The position numbers and the translations under genes are program-made. DNA of 27,817 bases, taken from positions 1 to 27,817 of the forward strand of contig JAUCBJ010004869.1 of assembly GCA_032718475.1 (NCBI GenBank), given 5' to 3'. Positions 1 through 9,880 of the stretch are shown here, in pieces. Source of the DNA: Nemertoderma westbladi. Its lineage: Eukaryota; Xenacoelomorpha; Nemertodermatida; Nemertodermatidae. Below the pieces are notes generated by a model. The model saw only the letters and a list, made by a program, of their open reading frames with translations, made no database searches and had not been told where the DNA came from. Each line of letters starts with the position of its first letter. Position 1 is the first letter of the stretch.

Positions 1-37
1 CAATGTGCGCCACAATGTGCGCCACAATGTGCGCCAC
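1..37. repeat. 12-bp tandem repeat, three copies
   Basis: Three exact head-to-tail copies of CAATGTGCGCCA at the window edge. The array may extend beyond the window. No coding role is visible. Confidence 0.9.
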
Positions 38-250
38 TTTCTGAACATCCCCGCGATGAATATCGGAAAGATACGAAACTGCAATATGATACAACAGGTA
101 AATTGCGACATACACGATGAATACGTACCATAGTGTCGGTTTAATGGTGAAGTGCAGGTAGTTATGTCAATATCAGTAAATTGATCTAGAGTTGAGATAT
201 CCTCTAATTCCTACAAAAAAAATTATATAATTTAATTATGTGTTATTTGT

Positions 251-440
251 ACGTTAGATTTACTTGTTATCAAACAATAACAACATCGTTCTTGTGAGGA
301 GATTTACTTGGCAACTAACCTTAGCAATACAATTCCTCGTTAGATTTACTTGGTAACCAACCTTAACGACACAATGCTCGTTAGATTTACTTGGTAACTA
401 ACCTTCACAACATCGTGCTTGTGTGATTTACTTGTCTTCA
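251..440. repeat. 41-44-bp degenerate minisatellite, five copies
   Basis: The core GATTTACTTGgtaacyaacc starts at 257, 301, 343, 384 and 425, giving periods of 44, 42, 41 and 41 bp. Units are diverged and followed by variable ACAACATCGTGCT-like ends. The period is not a multiple of three throughout, so this is not a protein repeat. Confidence 0.85.
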
Positions 441-918
441 TATGTGGCCTCCACACATTATATTCCTCACTAAATCTTTTAGCTTCCTGTAAATTCCAAT
501 ATTCTTCTGTGTCTGTCTGAGTTTTCTTTCCAGCTACTCCTGGAATGCCTAATATTATTCAATATTATGAAATTGAAATTAATCAGAAATTCTTTAAAAG
601 TTTCCCATTTTATTAAGAAAAAATATAAATAAATTTGTTTTCTATATGATTATATGCATACATTGTCTTAAACTTGTTATTATACTTTTAAGTAACGAAT
701 ACTAATAAATATAAAGTAAAACTGTATATATTATAATCAGATAAATAAATATTATTAATAAAATATTATTAATTAAATATAACATTAATAGTACAACTTA
801 ATCATTATAATAATTAATATTATTTATATATAACAAATATACATATACATACAAGGCCAAAAATTAACTTCTGTTGATTTTAAACTATTGTGGGTCTATT
901 TAATATTAATAATGCAGA
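441..918. other. AT-rich non-coding stretch, possible 3' flank of the minus-strand exon
   Basis: Very AT-rich with TAATATTATT-type simple sequence at about 720-840. The only landmark is an AATAAA on the minus strand (TTTATT at 609-614), about 300 bp past the stop codon at 919-921. It could be the poly(A) signal of the minus-strand gene, but such hexamers are common by chance in DNA this AT-rich. Confidence 0.4.
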
Positions 919-1595
919 CTAACTTTCCAACGTTTGAATAGCTTGTGTGACCATGTAACATTGGTATTCCTGCTGACAGGCGTAGGTTGTGCATGGGTAC
1001 CGGTTGCATCCGATGTCGTTGTTAGCTTCATCACGATTACCGGAATATTCACTCGAATGAATTGTTCTCCCCTTCTCATCTCGTGGGAGTTTTAGTCGGC
1101 GGCTTAGGATCGGTAAGTATAAAACTCCGGGTTGGCCGACGGTTTGATCCACGTCGTAAACTCGTAAATGTTCCCTAGTATCCACTGCGGATTCGTTGTT
1201 GCCTTCTGTTAGGGTTGCTTTAGTAGATTTATTTAATGGGGCGGATTTGGGGACATTATAAGTGGGGCGGGTCACCAATAGTGGTTGTCGCTGAAGGCCG
1301 ATATTTTGGTGCGGACATCGAGCACGATTCAGCATCGGAGGTTGTTGGCTGAATCCCATTGGAGGACCCAAAAGAGGATTTACAGGCTGCCGAGGTTGAT
1401 TAAATCCTTGTTGATTATATGCCGGTTGTGTATAATGAATTGGAGGAGGCGGAGGTAAACAACTTACTGATTGGTCTGGGTAATACTGTTGTTGTCCCCA
1501 TTTACTACGATCAGTTCCTAAACCACCTGAATGGGCTTCTAATGTTGTACCAACTGAATGTAGTCGTTGTCCCGGAATTTCATTGACTGGCTCCA
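919..1595 (-). CDS. Candidate terminal coding exon, Pro/Gln-rich protein of unknown function
   Basis: About 225 codons stay open on the minus strand and end in TAG at 919-921. No in-frame ATG begins the frame: it opens right after a good acceptor, TATCATTTGCAG|TGGAGCC, so I read it as an exon starting at 1595 that needs one base from the preceding exon. The N-terminal half is rich in Gln, Pro and Tyr with a run of six prolines (around residue 50) and repeated Gln-Pro pairs, which suggests a disordered region. The C-terminal half is mixed and charged with several cysteines near the end. No family is recognised. GC content is clearly higher than the flanks, which supports coding. Its entry phase matches the exit phase of the exons at 25305-25479 and 17695-17784. 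Alternative: a fragment of an unrecognised transposon. Confidence 0.5.
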
Positions 1596-2362
1596 CTGCA
1601 AATGATACTTCATGTTTTGCGCACGATTTTGTGTACCTAGTTATTGATAATTGGATAATTATTTATAATAAATAAATAAATAATCATATTTTCAGTACAA
1701 GTAGTAAATTATTTAATTTGTACCGCATTTCCTGACCAAAAAGTTAAATTTTTGAAACCTATTCTTTCTGATGCAGAATTTCATGCTAATTCCATATATT
1801 GCTTAGATTTCGAGATATCTAGGGTAGATATTCACTATATGCAAATATTTTAATTTTAATAGATAATGTATTTTTTATGATTATCGGCCGCACTATTCAG
1901 TTTATAAGACAACTTCAAGTCTCCGGAACAATGATGGGACTCGATTAAGCGACTCTGCGGTCTTTGTGGGATTACACGGAATAGACTTAGGTTCATTTTA
2001 GGCTCATTCGAAAGATCCTTTCTCAGAGAACAAAGTTACCTTTTGAGTTAATAAATACTGAGTAAACACCATTTTCGGAAAACTCTTCGATTTATCACTC
2101 TCAGTGTTTCAAAATTGTCTGGTTTTTCCTAAAATTTGGGATATAGGTACCTACGATGCTATTCTACATGACAGGTTAGAAAAACTATATTTTTCGCCAT
2201 TTAAAGTTAGTTAATTCTAGTTAACAATAAAAAAACTTAGTTGCGCTTAAAACCCTAAGGATTTTACAGTTTTAAATCTAATCACATGAAAGGTTTTTTA
2301 TATGATAGATCAAAGATGGGGCAACATAACTATCAGGCGAAATGTTATGAAAATATTTCTGC

Positions 2363-2380
2363 ACCGCTAGGTGGCGCTGC
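2363..2380 (+). promoter_or_regulatory. CTCF-like binding site
   Basis: ACCGCTAGGTGGCGCTGC matches the core recognition pattern of the insulator protein CTCF (CCxCTAGxTGGCGC type), which is conserved across bilaterians. It stands out as GC-rich in an AT-rich stretch. A single sequence match is weak evidence of binding, and such motifs also spread inside transposons. Confidence 0.4.
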
Positions 2381-2697
2381 AAATTTATGCTTTTTTTTAG
2401 GTTTGTTATAAATAAAATTTTATTGACAAAAAATTTCAAAAAGTTGTCTGATACTTTTATGCTGGGTGGCTATGTAGACACGCACAGAAATTGTACACTA
2501 ATTGCTCGAAAATTGTAGAAGTAGTAGGGTTTTGAAGTTGACAATTTCATAAAAAAAATATTTGGAGATAATCGACCTTTCATTACATAGTAATAGTAAT
2601 TCCAATCGGTCCCCCGAAATAGAAGCTGTTATAACTTGAAAACTAAAAGAGCTTTTAAATAGCGGTTTTTAGATTTGGAAACAACATTTAATCAAAA

Positions 2698-2787
2698 CAT
2701 ACATTATAATTGATCATAAAAATAATTTCTACATATTTTGGACCAAAATGGTGTACTCCACCCCCCCCCCCCTCCCCCCCCCCCCCC
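2698..2787. repeat. Dispersed repeat ending in a poly-C tract, copy 1
   Basis: About 50 bp ending in GGACCAAAATGGTGTACTCC, followed by about 28 bases that are nearly all C. The same end recurs at 4085-4142. The match stops abruptly upstream, so these may be the shared 3' ends of copies of one mobile element with a C-rich tail, or two insertions of a short repeat. Confidence 0.6.
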
Positions 2788-2989
2788 TTTAAGATATATT
2801 TATAAGATATAGATATACTCATATAAGATAATAAGATAAGATATACTTGACATATTGGTTCTCTGAGAAAAGAGCTTTCGAATGAGCCTAAAATTAACGT
2901 GGGTATGGAGAAACAAAGAGGACGTCTGGTGACGTTCCTTCTTAACATGTATATTTATTTACTATTTGTTTACTTCCTAACAGTTATAC

Positions 2990-3130
2990 TAACTGGGTAG
3001 GTAATTCCTTTCTGGATTTAGTTATATAAGCGATAGTCGGTGCCTGACGTCCGTATCCGGAAAGGCCCCGGGGTTTATTCCTACCGTTCGTTATCTTTTC
3101 TTCCCTCCAGAACTCTGTTTCTCGTCGCGC
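2990..3130 (-). CDS. Low-confidence candidate exon, Arg/Lys-rich
   Basis: A strong acceptor (TTAATCTTAATATTACAG) precedes 47 open codons with mixed charged composition (ARRETEFWREEK at the start). Possible donors are GTATAA after 2990, or GTAGGA after 3085. Only the frame with phase 0 entry is open. With the donor at 3085 the exit phase is 1, which would fit the exon at 919-1595. The opposite strand also has an acceptor-like CTTTTCTTCCCTCCAG and an open frame, so the strand is uncertain. No family is recognised. Confidence 0.3.
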
Positions 3131-3341
3131 CTGTAATATTAAGATTAATAATACGGGAAAACAGAGATATAATTGGCGATGGACATGTCTCTCAACCAAT
3201 TATTAAACTAAAATTATTAACTATCTAAACCCCAATCGGTCGCACACAGTACCCATTCATTTGTCTCAATAAAGAAATCATTATAAAATTGCCTTTTACA
3301 ATAAATCAATTGCATCAACCCAACTCGTTGTGGGGCCTTCG

Positions 3342-3611
3342 TTGCAGGACATTGCTTTTGCCGTGAGAACCAGCCAGTGCATACTCTTGCGCTTTGGCAG
3401 CCTCATGGAGTGATTAAGCATGGTGGACAGCCAATTGACTTTCTTGAGACGCATCTTAAAGGACACTGGCATTGAAGATGCGGATGATCTAGCAAATGTC
3501 ATGGGTGATAGGGAGTTGTGGCGGCGCAATTTTGTCGACAAGCGGCTCAGCATTCTTCAAAATGCAGTTGCTTGCAGCATGCCGATCCTAGTAGTAGTAG
3601 TAGTAGTAGTA
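3342..3611 (+). mobile_element. LINE copy A: 5'-truncated non-LTR retrotransposon 3' end with (TAG)n tail
   Basis: This is the last ~240 bp of a non-LTR retrotransposon. Read in frame with a shift near 3420, it gives the C-terminal signature LKDTGIEDADDLANVMGDRE-LW, the tail typical of reverse-transcriptase polyproteins of this LINE group. It ends in CCTAGTAGTAG... (about nine TAG units). The insertion is bounded by a 15-bp target duplication GTTGTGGGGCCTTCG at 3327-3341 and 3612-3626. The reverse transcriptase and endonuclease domains are absent. It matches copies B (23944-24426, minus) and C (26049-27529). Confidence 0.85.
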
Positions 3612-3808
3612 GTTGTGGGGCCTTCGCGCAGCACGAGAGCCTATATATGAAAGTGGACTAATCTCAATTAGATATAAGAAAACCGTCTTTCCCAAAATAT
3701 CAATGAGTGATGCTTTCAGTTTGCGTTAAACTAGTTGTAAAATACAGAGGTCCATTTGTCCTGACACGCTTTAAAACTGTCATTTGTCAAAAGTTGCTCA
3801 AAAATTCG

Positions 3809-4052
3809 CCCATGTGAAGAATACCAGGATTTCGGTCGACTTTTTATTGGAATTTTATATATGAAGATTTTTTATTTTTTTTAATTTATCTTTATTAAGT
3901 GTTTTATAGCGCTTTTTTCTGTCTTATAACCTGTACATATACTAATGTAATGTACTGTAACCTGTGGTTTTGGTGAAAACCTGGTATTCTTCACATGGGG
4001 GTAACTGCAAAGTGAAATATAACGGCAGAAATGGTATTCTTCACATGGGCCC
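3809..4052. repeat. Foldback: three copies of an 18-bp motif in mixed orientation
   Basis: CCCATGTGAAGAATACC lies on the plus strand at about 3809 and its complement GGTATTCTTCACATGGG at about 3984 and 4034. The first pair extends to about 25 bp with flanking ACCAGG. The arms are ~150 bp apart, so this could be a small inverted-repeat transposon remnant with a duplicated arm. Confidence 0.65.
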
Positions 4053-4084
4053 AAAAATTTGCTCCAAAAAGTAGTCCAAAAAGT

Positions 4085-4142
4085 ATAAAAATAACTTCGT
4101 AATATTTCGGACCAAAATGGTGTACTTCCCCCCCACACCCCG
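4085..4142. repeat. Dispersed repeat ending in a C-rich tract, copy 2
   Basis: It contains GGACCAAAATGGTGTACTTC followed by CCCCCCACACCCC, homologous to 2698-2787 over about 50 bp including the upstream AAAAATAA-TT block. It directly precedes the 45-bp minisatellite. Confidence 0.6.
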
Positions 4143-4190
4143 ACCTTAGGTATTATAACTAATTTAAATATACGGATCTACGGAATGACC

Positions 4191-6608
4191 GATCTACAGA
4201 CACACTGATTGAGATAATGGTACCCGTATGCGACAGATCTACAGACACACTGATTGAGATAATGATACCCGTATGCGACAGATCTACAGACACACTGATT
4301 GGGATAATGGTACCCGTATGCAACAGATCTACAGACACACTGATTGAGATAATGGTACCCGTATGCGACAGATCTACAGACACACTGATTGAGATAATGG
4401 TACCCGTATGCGACAGATCTACAGACACACTGATTGAGGTAATGGTACCCGTATGCGACAGATCTACAGACACACTGATTGAGATAATGGTACCCGTATG
4501 CGACAGATCTACAGACACACTGATTGAGATAATGGTACCCGTATGCGACAGATCTACAGACACACTGATTGAGATAATGGTACCCGTATGCGACAGATCT
4601 ACAGACACACTGATTGAGATAATGGTACCCGTATGCGACAGATCTACATACACACTGATTGAGGTAATGGTACCCGTATGCGACCGATCTACAGACACAC
4701 TGATTGAGATAATGGTACCCGTATGCGACAGATCTACAGACACACTGATTGAGGTAATGGTACCTGTATGCGACGATCTACAGACACACTGATTGAGGTA
4801 ATGGTACCCGTATGCGACGATCTACAGACACACTGATTGAGATAATGGTACCCGTATGCGACAGATCTACAGACACACTGATTGAGATAATGGTACCCGT
4901 ATGTGACCGATCTACAGACACACTGATTGAGATAATGGTACCCGTATGCGACCGATCTACAGACACACTGATTGAGATAATGGTACCCGTATACGACAGA
5001 TCTACAGACACACTGATTGAGATAATGGTACCCGTATACGACAGATCTACAGACACACTGCTTGAGATAATGGTACCCGTATGCGACAGATCTACAGACA
5101 CACTGATTTGGATAATGGTACCCGTATGTGACCGATCTACAGACACACTGATTGAGATAATGGTACCCGTATGTGACCGATCTACAGACACACTGATTGA
5201 GATAATGGTACCCGTATGCGACAGACCTACAGACAAACTGATTGAGATAATGGTACCCGTATGCGACCGATCTACAGACACACTGATTGAGATAATGGTA
5301 CCCGTATGCGACAGATCTACAGACACACTGATTGGGATAATGGTACCCGTATGTGACCGATCTACAGACACACTGATTGAGATAATGGTACCCGTATGCG
5401 ACAGATCTACAGACACACTGATTGGGATAATGGTACCCGTATGTGACCGATCTACAGACACACTGATTGAGATAATGGTACCCGTATGTGACCGATCTAC
5501 AGACACACTGATTGAGATAATGGTACCCGTATGTGGCCGATCTACAGACACACTGATTGAGATAATGGTACCCGTACGCGACAGATCTACAGACACACTG
5601 ATTGAGATAATGGTACCCGTATGCGACAGATCTACAGACACACTGATTGGGATAATGGTACCCGTATGTGACCGATCTACAGACACACTGATTGAGGTAA
5701 TGGTACCCGTATGCGACCGATCTACAGACACACTGATTGAGATAATGGTACCCGTATGTGACCGATCTACAGACACACTGATTGAGATAATGGTACCCGT
5801 ATGTGACCGATCTACAGACACACTGATTGAGATAATGGTACCCGTATGTGACCGATCTACAGACACACTGATTGAGATAATGGTACCCGTATGCGACAGA
5901 TCTACAGACACACTGATTGGGATAATGGTACCCGTATGTGACCGATCTACAGACACACTGATTGAGGTAATGGTACCCGTATGCGACCGATCTACAGACA
6001 CACTGATTGAGATAATGGTACCCGTATGTGACCGATCTACAGACACGCTGATTGAGATAATGGTACCCGTATGCGACAGATCTACAGACACACTGATTGA
6101 GATAATGGTACCCGTATGCGACAGATCTACAGACACACTGATTGAGATAATGGTACCCGTATGTGACCGATCTACAGACACACTGATTGAGATAATGGTA
6201 CCCGTATGCGACAGATCTACAGACACACTGATTGAGATAATGGTACCCGTATGCGACAGATCTACAGACACACTGATTGAGATAATGGTACCCGAATGCG
6301 ACCGATCTACAGACACACTGATTGAGATAATGGTACCCGTATGTGACCGATCTACAGACACACTGATTGAGATAATGGTACCCGTATGTGACCGATCTAC
6401 AGACACACTGATTGAGATAATGGTACCCGTATGTGACCGATCTACAGACACACTGATTGAGATAATGGTACCCGTATGCGACAGATCTACAGACACACTG
6501 ATTGAGATAATGGTACCCGTATGCGACAGATCTACAGACACACTGATTGAGATAATGGTACCCGTATGCGACAGATCTACAGACACACTGATTGAGATAA
6601 TGGTACCC
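4191..6608. repeat. 45-bp minisatellite, about 54 tandem units
   Basis: Each unit runs GATCTACAGACACACTGATT, GAGATAATGGTACCC, then GTATGCGACA. Each carries a KpnI-type GGTACC, and most carry AGATCT or CGATCT. Units are very similar; common variants are GCGACA/GTGACC/GCGACC and GAGAT/GAGGT/GGGAT. Two adjacent units (around 4773 and 4818) are 44 bp and shift the reading frame. Because 45 is divisible by three, long stop-free frames appear on both strands (DRSTDTLIEIMVPVC on plus, SVDLSHTGTIISISV on minus). I treat these as by-products of the period: there is no independent sign of coding. Confidence 0.97.
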
Positions 6609-6843
6609 TTATGATGTTCTGCTTATTTCTTGGCTCACCCCAGAATTCCAACTGTCTAACCACCTTGCGTTGTTTTGATCGTTTCATCATATCAGTATCT
6701 CAGTGTATACTACATACGGTCTCAATCAGCATTCAGACTAACCATTGTATTCAATGCAGTTCTCCTGGGAGAAGCATCGCCGGCATCATCACTAATCCCC
6801 CAATCGAACCTACAACGTTAACAAAAGTATAATAATGGAATAA

Positions 6844-7068
6844 TATCCCGAAAACTATGTAGGACATGTTACGGGAGCGATCCCTGAGGCACTCCGCAAT
6901 CCAGAAAATCAATATGTCACCTTAAACAGTTATTTGCCAAAAATGGATACAATTACTGTAACACCCCGGCTTGTAAGCTACAAAGGTGAAGCTTATAAGC
7001 AGGGAGTCTTGCCATTAGAACCAAATTGGAAGGCACAGCACATGACCGCGCAATCTATTACATATTAG
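6844..7068 (+). pseudogene. Coding-like remnant of unknown origin, 74 codons
   Basis: After a TAA at 6841-6843 the plus strand stays open for 74 codons to TAG at 7066-7068. The translation has natural globular-protein composition (it begins YPENYVGHVTGAIPEALRNP and contains NSYLPKMDTITVTPRLVSYK). There is no initiating Met near its start, and the only internal Met is halfway. It could be the 3' end of a gene whose upstream exons are lost, using an acceptor such as CTATGTAG at about 6861, or a transposon/viral fragment. I do not recognise the family. Confidence 0.4.
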
Positions 7069-7447
7069 TGTAGAGCTATTATTGTGTTTAGTATATATTT
7101 ATTGGTACAGTGCATTGTAATTACATGCCTACTAGGTGACGACATCCTAATATTATGCTGTAACCAATAGATAGAGAGAGAGAATAATTAAAATAAACAA
7201 CCGATTAATCTAATGGCACCAGCCAATAGCAAAGCAGCTGCCCTGGCACCGATTGGTCAGGACAGAACCTTAGCCTTCTCTCTCGATCTAACTGTAGGTA
7301 ATATAGCAGTGTAAGCATAATTTACACTTCAGTGTTCAGGTATTTAGTTTTAGTTCACTCCGTCCGCTACAGTCCGCTTTAGTTTTTACGGTTGTTGTAT
7401 TACTTACAGTGTTTCATCAGTGACCCAGAGTTCTTTGTGCAATCTCA
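7069..7447. other. Non-coding stretch with CCAAT-type boxes
   Basis: No open frame is convincing. It holds GCCAATAGC (about 7224) and GATTGGTCAG (about 7251), an inverted CCAAT-box pair, a short GA microsatellite near 7172, and a repeated GTCCGCT (about 7367). This could be an old promoter or LTR-like fragment. No function can be assigned. Confidence 0.3.
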
Positions 7448-7950
7448 CCGGTGTAACAGATAATTTTCACTCCCCATACAAAATCACCCCCCGGTTAAAA
7501 TTCACTATGTATTCTCACTCCCGGGGTGTATTTTACCTAGAGTATTTTAACCCCCTCCAGTGAAAACTCACCCCTGCATTTATCAATTTTCACTCTGTGC
7601 AATGCAAATCCATATCCGGTTAAAATTTCCTAGTGTATTCTCACTCCCGGTGTATTTTTTTTGTATCTTCTACAGTACTTTACTACTTTACTATATAAAT
7701 ATCCAGCGTGTGTTTGTCTGTGTAATAGAGGTCTGTGGTCTTAACTGTAGGCTTATATCGAATTTAAATTAATATTCAACTTTAAAATAACATGTGGGTA
7801 AGAATACACTGAGGGGGGTTAAATTTCACTAAAAAATCACCAAGAGTAGTTTCACCCCCTGTTAAAATACACTAGTGAATTCTAACCGGGGGGGGGGGGG
7901 GGGGGGGGGGGGTGAATTTTTATGGGGGTGGAAATTCTCTGCTACACCGG
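7448..7950. mobile_element. MITE-like foldback element with CCGGTGTA termini
   Basis: Ends are inverted repeats: CCGGTGTAACAGATAATTTT at the left and, on the opposite strand, CCGGTGTAGCAGAGAATTTC at the right. Similarity continues inward through CACCCCC-rich and GGTTAAAATTCACTA blocks for about 110 bp. The left arm carries a second internal copy of the TTAAAATT-CACTCCCGG module near 7618. A run of 25 G (7888-7912) lies in the right arm. There is no coding capacity. CTCA lies at 7444-7447 and at 7952-7955, a possible imperfect 4-bp duplication. A non-autonomous DNA transposon is the best reading. Confidence 0.65.
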
Positions 7951-8013
7951 ACTCAGACCTTGTGCTATTACTGGTAACTGTTTACTACCTTTGTTATATT
8001 CTATTTTACATGG

Positions 8014-8154
8014 ATGCACAGACAAGAAGCTAGTTTTCCAAAACGTCCAGATCCGAAACACCCGTCCCCTACAGCACCAGTAAATATAGTCCTCTACTTC
8101 AGTAGAACTGTACCACCCCGCTCAGTGCCTGGTCGCCTCAACGCTAAGACATAG
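8014..8154 (+). pseudogene. Short coding-like ORF, 46 codons, unrecognised
   Basis: From ATG at 8014 to TAG at 8152 the plus strand reads MHRQEASFPKRPDPKHPSPT and on to a basic, Pro-rich end. The composition is protein-like, but the length is within chance. It lies between the foldback element and the LTR retrotransposon insertion and could belong with the remnant at 6844-7068. No family is recognised. Confidence 0.25.
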
Positions 8155-8207
8155 CCGGCTACCATGACAGGACATATCAAATATAATGATGGATGGCACA
8201 ATTGAAT

Positions 8208-8815
8208 TGTGACGGGATCAAGGATCCCGACCGGATAGATTGACTACGCGTCGCCGTTGTCTTTAGGGGTGCTGGCAGTTTGGCCAAGGCCGTTGCGGAA
8301 AAATATGGGAGTTCGATGTTATCTCCTGGTGTTGTATAATAATATATGTAATAGCACAATGACTGAATAACCGGTATACTGGTAGAACAGTATGTGTCTG
8401 AATGTTAATGACGTTTGGTGACGGTGAGAAAAATGCCACCGGTCTGCAATTAAGCTGATGACTGAGTAACTGAACCGGTATGGTAATGCATTGACAATAT
8501 ATATAATCACTCCTACTCTGCTGTGGCCTTTTGTCCAGTGGATGCCCTCCTTCGCCCCTATTGGCCAATAACCTACTTCACGCCTCTCACTCTCTCTGGG
8601 AGTGTTTCCCCCCCGTTGGCCCCTGCTGGTTGTTTCCCCTTCCGAGGTGATTTGACCTCTAACCTCCCTTTGTTTGGCTTTGGGGTTTGTGTTGTCCCCG
8701 GTGTTGGTTGTGATACTAGATTAGTTATTGCTAATCTCGTATCTCCAATATATTGCTCAAAAGGTGCCACTTACCATTTTGTGAGGGTAATGTGGCGGAA
8801 TTGAATCCGCTCACA
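8208..8815 (-). repeat. 3' LTR
   Basis: This is the left-hand copy, which is 3' for the minus-strand element. Its ends are TGTGACGGGATC and ATCCGCTCACA on the plus strand. A TATA-like AATATATATAA lies at 8496-8506 in the same place as in the other LTR. An imperfect hairpin at 8712-8743 corresponds to the perfect one in the 5' LTR. Confidence 0.92.
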
Positions 8816-8824
8816 CTCCCCCCC
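8816..8824 (-). other. Polypurine tract
   Basis: On the minus strand GGGGGGGAG directly precedes the 3' LTR (TGTGAGCGG). This is the expected position and composition for the primer of plus-strand DNA synthesis. Confidence 0.75.
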
Positions 8825-9062
8825 ATGCTATCTTCCCGGTGAGAAGATAGCATCACCTACAAGTGCGCTTCAATTCCGCTGGAACCCGATCTACTATCGG
8901 GTGTGGGGTGGAGTTCTTTTCTTGGAGTCGGCTTTCCAGGCCGCTCCCTCTGGGTATAATATTACTACCCCTTCTTGGTGCAACAGCAACCTATGTTGCA
9001 CCAAGACATCTGACGTCTCCGTTTGAGACAATTGTGGAATCCTCACACAATTTTAAAAACCC
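8825..9062. repeat. Run of stem-loops in the retrotransposon 3' non-coding region
   Basis: Consecutive hairpins can be read directly: ATGCTATCTTC/GAAGATAGCAT (8825-8853, 11 bp); CCCGAT/ATCGGG (about 8885-8901); GGGTA/TACCC (about 8952-8970); TCTTGGTGCAACA/TGTTGCACCAAGA (8973-9006, 13 bp, 8-nt loop); GTCTC/GAGAC (about 9015-9029); AATTGTG/CACAATT (about 9030-9052). Six nearly adjacent stems in ~230 bp are more than expected by chance. They sit where a pol gene would end in an intact element. Confidence 0.7.
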
Positions 9063-9880
9063 TCTCACTCTGAACTGTAACTTCTCACTCTAACTCCACT
9101 CTAACTCCACTCTGCTCGCCCCCCACATTCGAATTGCACTCCTCTCACTCTCTCTCATCCTGTCAACACCTCCTCTCCATACTTCTCTGTGCTCCTCTCA
9201 TACTCCCAAAGTGTCAATTTCTTATGCTACCTCTCTCTGTGCTATCATTGTACCTACCTTGCTACTTACTTCTTACTTACTACTTACTATGTAACTCTCT
9301 TGCTACTTACTTCTTACTTACTACTTATTGACTCTACTACTAACTCTCTAACCCTACTAACGGTACTATGTACCCTCTTACTCTCTTTCTACGTGGCCCT
9401 TTCGGTGCCCACAACCCCTCTACTCTCTTTCTATGTGGCGCTTTCGGTGCCCACAACCTCTCTACTACTACTTTCTACGTGGCGCTTCCGGTGCCCACAA
9501 CCCCTCTGCTACTACTCGTGGTATGTCAATATACCATACTCCCTTACTGCCTACTTCTAACGCTAACGGTACTACGTACCCCTCTACTCCCGTGGTATAT
9601 TTATATACCACACTCCCTATTCTGCCTACTTCTTACTCTCCTCTTACTTTCTCTTACTAACTTCTATCAACTTTCTAACTACTTACTAACTTTCTAACTT
9701 TCTACATACTATCTAACTTCTACTAGCTATTACTTTCTACTTACTATCTAACTTTTACTAACTACTACTTCTTACTAACTTCTACTTATTTTATTATTTT
9801 ATTTTATTTATATTTCTTATTTGTGTGGGAAGGGCGTCTCGCCCTCTTTCCCACCCCCTTCAGTCCAACACATTGGATGA
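9063..9880. repeat. Pyrimidine-rich low-complexity region with a 42-44-bp triplicate
   Basis: CT/ACT-rich simple sequence fills this internal part of the element. Three diverged copies of a TTTCTACGTGGCGCTTTCGG unit followed by TGCCCACAACC start at 9386, 9428 and 9472. Further small hairpins are GTGGTATA/TATACCAC (about 9593-9612) and two GGTAC/GTACC pairs. Short open frames here are low-complexity (Ser/Leu/Tyr-rich) and not convincing. Confidence 0.7.

Larger units (their letters stand above)
1600..2960. repeat. Intron-like AT-rich DNA with a long-range inverted-repeat pair
   Basis: Arms at 1995-2032 and 2858-2894 are inverted copies sharing ATTTTAGGCTCATTCGAAAG followed by a TTTCTCAGAGAAC block, about 825 bp apart. 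Similarity outside these arms is weak. The structure resembles the ends of a non-autonomous foldback or DNA transposon, but no target duplication was found and the interior has no coding frame. The rest of the stretch is AT-rich with no gene visible. Confidence 0.5.

Noticed and set aside
4191-6608. CRISPR-like array
   Set aside because: Units are contiguous without unique spacers, and the context is eukaryotic.
4159-6614. Very long repetitive ORFs on both strands of the minisatellite (15-residue repeats)
   Set aside because: A stop-free 45-bp unit gives open frames automatically on both strands. There is no start context, flanking domain or codon-level constraint visible, and two 44-bp units break the frame.
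8523-8804. ORFs inside the LTRs (for example 93 codons on plus)
   Set aside because: They lie within regulatory LTR sequence and are not preserved in the second LTR copy.
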